Source: an uncultured Treponema sp. (GTDB lineage: Bacteria; Spirochaetota; Spirochaetia; Treponematales; Treponemataceae). Taken from it: DNA of 16,000 nucleotides. Both the position numbers and the translations under genes were made by a program. The notes beneath the pieces are model-generated. The model had not been told where the DNA came from. It saw nothing but the letters and a program-made list of their open reading frames with translations, and searched no databases. The stretch is from assembly GCA_947165795.1 (NCBI GenBank), contig CAMVBP010000019.1, positions 1-16,000 of the forward strand, written 5' to 3'. Below are positions 6,477 through 12,490 of this stretch, piece after piece (position 1 is the first letter of the stretch; every line of letters begins with the position of its first letter).

Positions 6477-7908
6477 TCACAGATTATTAGTTTTTACAAG
6501 TTCAACGGCCTTTATGTTTATAATTCTGGGAGTAATAAATGAAGTTTTAGAAATTCAGGAAGCTCCGAATGCAATAAATATTTTTACGTTTATAATCACA
6601 TTTTTTTCGGGCATAATTTATGTATTGATCCAGCATCTATTTGTAAATGAAAAATCTAATGCCGGTGTCCACTTCAGGTTTATGATTATTTATATGATCT
6701 TAATGATGACCGCCGCATTTTTTATATTCGGACGTAAATTTAATTCTTTTTTATTTATTTCATTAATCGTTCAATATCTTATTACAAACCGCATTCATGA
6801 TTTATTTCTCCGTCATCAGATATTTATAATTCACTGTGAAGATAAAAAAGGCAAAGCATTAGTTGAACACCTTTTTCGTGATAATCTTTTTATTAAAGAC
6901 CTTGGAATAAGCATTAAAAAAACTCAGACTACCCTTTTTATACTTTCTGTAGTTTCGATAGTCATGCTGCTAATTTTATTGGCATGGCAGGCGCGGCTTA
7001 CCCTTTATATTATTGTTTCTGTATTTATATTTTTTATAAGCCTGTTTTTTATTTGCATCTGCATGGGATTTTTCTCCAAGGAATCATTTTATGCAAGCTT
7101 AGGTTTTACAGAAACTTTGCGCAACAGATCCAGAGTCTTAAAAACCTGCTGCATAATTCTTTTATTGTCTTTAATTCTCGCTTTAATTTTTTCCAGCAAT
7201 TCCAGTTTAATTGATTTATCAAAATTGCTCAAACTTTCTCAGAGGCTCGAAAATCATTATTACAATCAGAATATGATTCCGCCTGATCCAACTCCGGATA
7301 TTGCAAACGATTTTCGTGATCAGTTAACTAAGCTTGATAACCGTGAATGGATTTCTGAAGAAGTTATGAATATGATTTTAAAAATTCTTAAAATCGTGTT
7401 CATTGGTGTTGCAGGAATTTTCCTGATTGTAAAATTCTTTAAGCCGTTTTTTAGTCTTGGCTGGCAGAGATTCTGGAGCGAGTCTCATTTATACAAATTC
7501 TTTAAGGCTGTATTTAATGAAATTTCTGATTTTTTCCGTTTAATATTTTTACATGAAAAAAAATCAGAAGAAAAATATTCAACTGTGAGCTCAAGAAATT
7601 TTTTAAATTCCATGCAGCAGGTAATTAAAAAATCTTCAAAATCAAAAAAGAAAAAACTCGAGCTGGACAGACTTACCAAACAGTTTGTAAAGCTGATTAT
7701 TTATTCAGAATCTCATGGAGTTAAATACAGAAAAAATCTTGCACCTTTAGAATATACTTCCATGCTTACAGATCCAGAGTTTTTTAATACCGCCTGTGCA
7801 AATAAGGCCGGTATGCTTTTTGAAAAAGCCTTGTATTCAAAAGATACTTTAACTGAAGACGAAGAAAATCAATTTAACAAAAATCTGAAGGATGCAATTA
7901 TTAAATGA
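6457..7908 (+). CDS. Multi-pass membrane protein with C-terminal DUF4129-like domain
   Basis: A 483-residue protein. Hydrophobic segments lie at about 9-27, 41-63, 73-92, possibly 98-110, then 158-177, 181-203, 230-247 and 307-326. A loop at 250-305 (with PPDPTPDI) lies between the last two. The C-terminal 80 residues (about 402-482) are soluble and resemble DUF4129: LTKQFVKLIIYSESHGVKYR, then LAPLEYTSML, then a helix with LFEKALYS and LTEDEENQF. DUF4129 is found in MoxR/DUF58 operons, often at the tail of membrane transglutaminase-like proteins; no Cys-His-Asp transglutaminase core is visible here. A basic stretch (391-402) precedes the domain. The start is supported by GAGGAT 8 bases upstream and overlaps the DUF58 gene by 20 bases; the stop overlaps the next gene as ATGA. 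Confidence 0.78.
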   Translation: MEKNYFSHRLLVFTSSTAFMFIILGVINEVLEIQEAPNAINIFTFIITFFSGIIYVLIQHLFVNEKSNAGVHFRFMIIYMILMMTAAFFIFGRKFNSFLFISLIVQYLITNRIHDLFLRHQIFIIHCEDKKGKALVEHLFRDNLFIKDLGISIKKTQTTLFILSVVSIVMLLILLAWQARLTLYIIVSVFIFFISLFFICICMGFFSKESFYASLGFTETLRNRSRVLKTCCIILLLSLILALIFSSNSSLIDLSKLLKLSQRLENHYYNQNMIPPDPTPDIANDFRDQLTKLDNREWISEEVMNMILKILKIVFIGVAGIFLIVKFFKPFFSLGWQRFWSESHLYKFFKAVFNEISDFFRLIFLHEKKSEEKYSTVSSRNFLNSMQQVIKKSSKSKKKKLELDRLTKQFVKLIIYSESHGVKYRKNLAPLEYTSMLTDPEFFNTACANKAGMLFEKALYSKDTLTEDEENQFNKNLKDAIIK

Positions 7909-9215
7909 ACATTGTTTTTTACGGCACTTATCCCGTGCGCCAATTAAATAATCTTCCGGTCTCAGATTCAAAAAAACTGACTCAGTATCCTTCTCATCAA
8001 AATGAATTTTTTGATTTTTGTAAAAAACATCCTGAGCATAACTTTTATTGTGTGTATGAAGGTTTTTCTTATTTTTTGCCGGAGCCTTCTCAAAATATTT
8101 TCTGCCTTCCTTCGGGCAGTTCGGTTGAGGAGCTTTGCGAAAAAATAATTTCTCTTTCGCCAGACGTTTGCATTGCCTGTTCAATTTGGGCAGAACCTTT
8201 TGACTGGCTTGGCTGCAACGATGCGCTCGTAAAAGAAGAGCTTGAAAAAAACGGAATAAAAGTAATTTGTAACAGCGTAGAATTAAATTTAAAATGCTTC
8301 GACAAAAATCTTACGGATTCTTTTCTGCGTGAGAATTCTTTTCTCACACCGAAAACTATTTTTGTAAATCACACGTTGTATTTTTGTGCGGGAAGCAACA
8401 AAAGCGTAACTTCAAATGTCTACAAGGATTCAATTTTTTCGCAGATAAAAAAAATGAACTTTCCTCTCGTTATTAAAGAATGTACGGGCTTAAGTTCACT
8501 TGGTGCAGAAGTTGTAAATACATTCGGCGAATGTAAGGCATATCTTGATTCCAAAAAAAATAATTCTGACCGCATAATTTCTGAATATATAAAAGGCCGT
8601 CATTTTGGGCTTGAAGTTTATAAAAAGAATTTCAGTGCGTTTGAAATTTCACTAAACCGTTATGGAATTACAAGTCCAAAGCATAGTGTAAAATTAAACG
8701 GGACCTTGAATGAAAGTGAAAGTTCTTCGCTCGAGAGTCTGGTTCAAAAATTGCAGGAAAAACTTTTACCGGAAAACACTCTTCAGATTGATTTAATTTT
8801 AAGCGATGAAAAATGGTATGTCATAGAAATCAATCCGCGTCAGAGCGGAATGACAAATTGCGTTAGCATAGAAAATGAAAAATCAGTTTTTGAACTTCTT
8901 TATAAAAATTTTTCCGAAGAAAAATTTATTCCAAAACTTAATAAAGGAAAACGTGTTTTAAGTTTAAAGCTTCCGATTTTTTCAAAAGAAAATCTTGAAA
9001 AAATAAATGAACTTTGTGTTGCAGAAAAAATCATTCAGTTTGAAAATCTTGAAGCAAAACAGGAACGTGAAAAAGGCTGGTGCGAAATTATTTTACGCGG
9101 CGAAAATTTTTCCGAGCTTCAAAGCAAAATGAACAGATTAAAAGAGAAGCTTTGTGGTGGTGAAAACTTTGATGAGTTTATGACGGCAGCACAACAGTCT
9201 GAATTAATGCACTGA
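7905..9215 (+). CDS. ATP-grasp superfamily ligase, substrate unknown
   Basis: A 436-residue protein with ATP-grasp architecture. The N-terminal third looks like a Rossmann-type pre-ATP-grasp domain (MNIVFYGTYPVRQL; SPDVCIACSIW near 110-120). The ATP-binding lysine strand is FPLVIKE (Lys191), followed by a Gly/Ser-rich loop (LSSLGAEVV). The metal-binding end has DLIL (Asp296) and EINPRQSGMTN (Glu308, Asn310, Arg312), the classical ATP-grasp E-x-N-P-R. Such enzymes join a carboxylate to an amine through an acyl-phosphate. The overall look is nearer the carbamoyl-phosphate-synthase/PylC-like group than a D-Ala-D-Ala ligase, but I cannot assign the substrate. It is last in the MoxR operon (ATGA overlap) and its final 38 bases overlap the opposite-strand gene at 9178-10059. 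Confidence 0.82.
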   Translation: MNIVFYGTYPVRQLNNLPVSDSKKLTQYPSHQNEFFDFCKKHPEHNFYCVYEGFSYFLPEPSQNIFCLPSGSSVEELCEKIISLSPDVCIACSIWAEPFDWLGCNDALVKEELEKNGIKVICNSVELNLKCFDKNLTDSFLRENSFLTPKTIFVNHTLYFCAGSNKSVTSNVYKDSIFSQIKKMNFPLVIKECTGLSSLGAEVVNTFGECKAYLDSKKNNSDRIISEYIKGRHFGLEVYKKNFSAFEISLNRYGITSPKHSVKLNGTLNESESSSLESLVQKLQEKLLPENTLQIDLILSDEKWYVIEINPRQSGMTNCVSIENEKSVFELLYKNFSEEKFIPKLNKGKRVLSLKLPIFSKENLEKINELCVAEKIIQFENLEAKQEREKGWCEIILRGENFSELQSKMNRLKEKLCGGENFDEFMTAAQQSELMH

Positions 9216-10059
9216 TTCCGTCAGAAAATGTTCCGTTTTCAAAAACAACTTTAGCGAGTTCTGCTTCAATTTCTCCCGCAGAAAATTTACTTTGCGGATA
9301 AAGAATTACGCAGGCTTTATCATCGTTCTGCAAAAAGTTATGCTCGCCAAAATCTGTGTATCTTGTTGCACCGATTGAAATCATCAGATTCTTTGGAAAG
9401 CCAGCTTCCTTCAAATATTCGTAAATGTTTTCTGCCGGGCCTTCGTCCTTCTGATTATTAAATTTATCTATGAGCCATTGTGAAAGTTTTTCGTAAATAT
9501 AACTGTAGCTTTTGATTGCAGAATCTTCGCCGTAAACAAATATTTGATTTCCACGGATTAAATAGCTTGCAATTCTATAATCATCAAGAATGCTGCCGCT
9601 TTCAAAATTTGCAAGAGGAATTAAAGCTGAAGAAAATCCTTTTGAACATTTTCCCCAGTTCTTTTTTAAGCTGATTTTTTTTGCGCCCTGCTTTCTGATT
9701 GAACAGTCATTTGAAGCTCCAAAGCAAACTGGCTTTAATTCAGAAAGAATTTTTCTTTGATTTTCATCTTTCCAGACTGCTTCAAAAACTACTGCACATT
9801 CACTTTCAATCTGAAGCTTTTCTTCGCCCTTAGGAAAAATAATTTTTGAATCTGAAAAAGGAAATACGTTTAAAAACTCAGGAGTGATTTCCGGCTTTGC
9901 AGACGGAATGTAAGTCGGGAAGACCGCCTTCGGAGCGTTTTCATCACTCACCTTCATTTTTGCAAAATCAATTGCTTCACCAGCCTGCTCCAAATGCCCC
10001 GTAAAATTACCTGCAACACCAAAGCATGCAATTTCTTTTTCATTATAAAAATCAAACAT
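9178..10059 (-). CDS. DUF5718-like protein, related to fumarylacetoacetate hydrolases (tentative)
   Basis: A 293-residue soluble protein without signal or membrane segments. It opens with FGVAGNFTGHLEQAGEA (13-29), which I associate with DUF5718. Several points recall the fumarylacetoacetate hydrolase (FAH) fold: an E-x-E pair (Glu85, Glu87) before AVVFEAVW, FGASNDCSIRK (113-123) where FAH proteins have GNDVSxRD, and a conserved Lys-rich turn after it. In FAH enzymes these acidic residues bind the metal used to cleave or decarboxylate keto acids. The reaction here is unknown. It follows the FemAB-type gene by 13 bases and is last in the minus-strand cluster; the region before the ATG is purine-rich (AGAAAGAAG) and may act as a weak Shine-Dalgarno. 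Its 3' end overlaps the convergent ATP-grasp gene by 38 bases. Confidence 0.68.
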   Translation of the reverse strand: MFDFYNEKEIACFGVAGNFTGHLEQAGEAIDFAKMKVSDENAPKAVFPTYIPSAKPEITPEFLNVFPFSDSKIIFPKGEEKLQIESECAVVFEAVWKDENQRKILSELKPVCFGASNDCSIRKQGAKKISLKKNWGKCSKGFSSALIPLANFESGSILDDYRIASYLIRGNQIFVYGEDSAIKSYSYIYEKLSQWLIDKFNNQKDEGPAENIYEYLKEAGFPKNLMISIGATRYTDFGEHNFLQNDDKACVILYPQSKFSAGEIEAELAKVVFENGTFSDGISALIQTVVLPS

Positions 10060-10072
10060 AATTTTCTTCTTT

Positions 10073-11338
10073 CTATCTTCCGCGAATTTTTTTTCTTACA
10101 ACTTTGAACCACCACGCTCTGGCGTTTTCTGCCACACGGTAAAACCTAAAACTGAACTTAAAAGGAAAATCCCAGCTTCCGATTCTGTGAATATTCTGGC
10201 CGCCGAAATTTGCCTTGAACATATAAAGTCCGTGCATCGGGTGATTTTCGTTTTTGCCTTCTGGACTCATGCCGTACATGTCGTAATACTTACTTCCGTA
10301 TTCTTTTGCATCGCGCATTGCCGTCCACTGTAAAAGATGATTTGGCATAAGGTTTCTTTTATTGTTGCTGCTTGCGCCGTAAAGGTAAATGCTTTCTGTT
10401 TTAGAGAACAAAGTCATAATCGAAGCAATTTCGTCGCCTTCGTGTTCTGCAATGTAAAGCCGAACTTCCGGAACTGACTTGTCGCCGTTTACATTTTCTT
10501 TTGCAGAAGATTCAATTAAATCCTTGTAATATGACTTTGCATGACTTGAATTTCCGTCACGCGCATTTGTTTCTTGTGTTAATTCATAGAATTTGTCTAT
10601 TTTTTCAGACAGATTAATACTTTTTCCATCGTATTTCTTAATTACAACGCCTTTTCTTTCACTCAGTCTGATATTATAGCGCCATTTCTGGTGCATTCTG
10701 TTTAGAATTTCATCTTCGCTTGCGGTTAAGTCTACCAGTGTGCTGTCTGGCGGCTGAATGTCTACCTTTGATTTTTTAATTCTGATTCTGTCGGCAAAAG
10801 AAACGATTTTCATCCCGTGAATAAAATCATCACGTTCTTCAAGTGTTTTAAAGGTAACATTAGGATCGAATCTGATTGCAATAGTGTTTTTTGGTAAGTA
10901 TGGTTTTATTGCAAGCGCAAGATCCTGCAAAAGCCATGCAAATTCAATTGTCTGAGTTTCCGGTGTAATCAGCTCTTCGTCAACAATTGAATCGCCTTCT
11001 TCGCTGAATGCTTTTTCAATTATCTCTTCGTCCGTGCATTTGAACGGAAGCTCTGGCATTAAAGGAATGTAAGCAATTGAAAATAAATTCCTTGCGATGC
11101 TTCTATTTAAAACTGCAAGCTCAAAGGATTTTGTGAATAATGAAGAAGCTTCATCTTTTTTACAGATTGAACTCTCTTCAAGCTGCATGGAAATTTCAAT
11201 AAAAAATCTTTTGTAAGTCCAGCCATGACGGGCCTTAAAATTACACCAGAAAGGTGTCTGTAAAAAAGTTCCGTCATTTAAATGTTCTGAATTATTACAT
11301 TCAGAAACTTTGATGTCGAATAATTTTTTATTTTTCAA
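10073..11338 (-). CDS. FemA/FemB/FemX-type aminoacyltransferase (peptidoglycan bridge formation)
   Basis: A 421-residue member of the FemAB family with two GNAT-like halves. Near the N-terminus LQTPFWCNFKARHGW (26-40) matches the usual Q-S/T-xxW-xxFK lead. RMHQKWRYNIRLSERKG (214-230) is the family's basic motif between the domains. IYLYGASS followed by HLLQWTAMRDAKEYG, YYDMYG, and HGLYMFKANFGG (369-380) make up the C-terminal signature. Relatives transfer amino acids from aminoacyl-tRNA to the side chain of the peptidoglycan stem peptide on the lipid precursor at the inner membrane. In a spirochaete the acceptor could be ornithine (inference). A tail of 41 residues ends in a Trp/Arg-rich stretch that could bind membrane. 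The likely start is TTG at 11338, overlapping the lipoprotein gene by 11 bases; no strong Shine-Dalgarno is seen. Confidence 0.88.
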   Translation of the reverse strand: MKNKKLFDIKVSECNNSEHLNDGTFLQTPFWCNFKARHGWTYKRFFIEISMQLEESSICKKDEASSLFTKSFELAVLNRSIARNLFSIAYIPLMPELPFKCTDEEIIEKAFSEEGDSIVDEELITPETQTIEFAWLLQDLALAIKPYLPKNTIAIRFDPNVTFKTLEERDDFIHGMKIVSFADRIRIKKSKVDIQPPDSTLVDLTASEDEILNRMHQKWRYNIRLSERKGVVIKKYDGKSINLSEKIDKFYELTQETNARDGNSSHAKSYYKDLIESSAKENVNGDKSVPEVRLYIAEHEGDEIASIMTLFSKTESIYLYGASSNNKRNLMPNHLLQWTAMRDAKEYGSKYYDMYGMSPEGKNENHPMHGLYMFKANFGGQNIHRIGSWDFPFKFSFRFYRVAENARAWWFKVVRKKIRGR

Positions 11339-12470
11339 TTTTCTTAACCCACTTCAGATAATCCATTACAGTTACATTTTCGTCAGGGAGGAAATTTTTG
11401 CCGTCCGGAAGTTCCATAATTTCATTTTCAATTACACCAAGAACTGCATCAAAATCAGAATCATCCAGAGCTATATCTCCAATCGGGCTTTTTGTTCTGT
11501 TTTTATATCTTTCAGAATATTTTGTGAGCATTTCCTGGTTTCCATATTTTCTAACGTAAAGATTCCAGAAAAATCTTGCACATAATTTTTTACTGATGGA
11601 TTCACTTTCAAGAATATCTTTATAACTTTCGCCGGTTCCGGAATAATCTTTTGCATTATTGAAATATCTTTCTTTTCTTAATACTTCAATTAAATCCTGA
11701 GTCTTTGTTTTCGATTTTGACTTATAATTATCCAAAAGCTTTGTGTTAGATGCAGTAAGTTCAACCAGTAAATTTAAATTAAGAATTTCATTTAGGTTTG
11801 CTGCATCTGTATTCTGGTTATTTCCTATTGTGTACAAATCCCAAACATAAGAACGAACCGGTCTGTATACGTCATTATAGATTTCAAGATTTTCTTTTGT
11901 AAAAATCATAAATGCATCATCTATAAGCGCAAGAGAATTTTTGTAATCATTCTTTTTAATTAACAGCTTTGCTTTTTCAAGAAGAATTACAGGATTTTCT
12001 GAATCCTTATTCAAAATGTTTTGAGTTAATGTAAGCTTCTTGTCTATATCTTTTTCAAGTCTTATGCTCAAAAGAAGAACGTATCTGTCTGAGCCCTGCA
12101 GAGAAGCGGCCTGTTTGTAGCTGTTTTCTGCTGCAGATTTATTTTTTGTCATTTCCTGAAGGAGTCCTTTTAAAGCTGTAAGTCTGGCAAGCAAAACAGG
12201 TTCTGCAACGTGTGAATTAGTTATGTAAGTATTTAATTCTTCAAGAAGAGATTTTGCGTCTGACTGAATATCCTGAGAAAGCGCATATTCAGAATCAATT
12301 TTAATGAAGCTGGTTTCGTAATATTCTATTGAAGAATAAATATATGCGTTATCTTCGCTGGAGATAAATATATCCTGCTGTAATGTTGCACAGGAAAATA
12401 ATCCAAGGAGAAAAACAGCAGAAACTAAAGTTAGAAATACTTTTGAACTTTTTTGTACCAGACTTTTCAT
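11328..12470 (-). CDS. Lipoprotein with TPR-like helical repeats
   Basis: A 380-residue protein with a lipoprotein signal: basic start (MKSLVQKSSK), a hydrophobic core, and a lipobox LFSC with the modified Cys at residue 27. The mature part is largely helical. Segments such as ARLTALKGLLQEM, AAENSYKQAASL and the pair LLEKAKLLIKKNDYKNSLAL suggest two or three degenerate TPR units at about 85-190, typical of protein-interaction scaffolds. The rest is helical and not recognised. It should be tethered to the inner or outer membrane facing the periplasm. The start is firm, with GAGGT 4 bases upstream. It sits 20 bases after the propeller protein and overlaps the FemAB-type gene by 11 bases, so all three are likely co-expressed. 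Confidence 0.8.
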   Translation of the reverse strand: MKSLVQKSSKVFLTLVSAVFLLGLFSCATLQQDIFISSEDNAYIYSSIEYYETSFIKIDSEYALSQDIQSDAKSLLEELNTYITNSHVAEPVLLARLTALKGLLQEMTKNKSAAENSYKQAASLQGSDRYVLLLSIRLEKDIDKKLTLTQNILNKDSENPVILLEKAKLLIKKNDYKNSLALIDDAFMIFTKENLEIYNDVYRPVRSYVWDLYTIGNNQNTDAANLNEILNLNLLVELTASNTKLLDNYKSKSKTKTQDLIEVLRKERYFNNAKDYSGTGESYKDILESESISKKLCARFFWNLYVRKYGNQEMLTKYSERYKNRTKSPIGDIALDDSDFDAVLGVIENEIMELPDGKNFLPDENVTVMDYLKWVKKIEK

Positions 12471-12474
12471 AAAT

Positions 12475-12479
12475 ACCTC
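12475..12479 (-). promoter_or_regulatory. Ribosome binding site of the lipoprotein gene
   Basis: Minus-strand GAGGT, 4 bases before the ATG at 12470. It fixes the start of the signal peptide. Confidence 0.7.
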
Positions 12480-12490
12480 GGTTAATTAAT

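Noticed and set aside
7849..8184. Minus-strand open frame within the ATP-grasp gene 5' region
   Set aside because: The opposite strand encodes a coherent ATP-grasp protein with an ATGA-coupled start; this frame has no start context or recognisable content.
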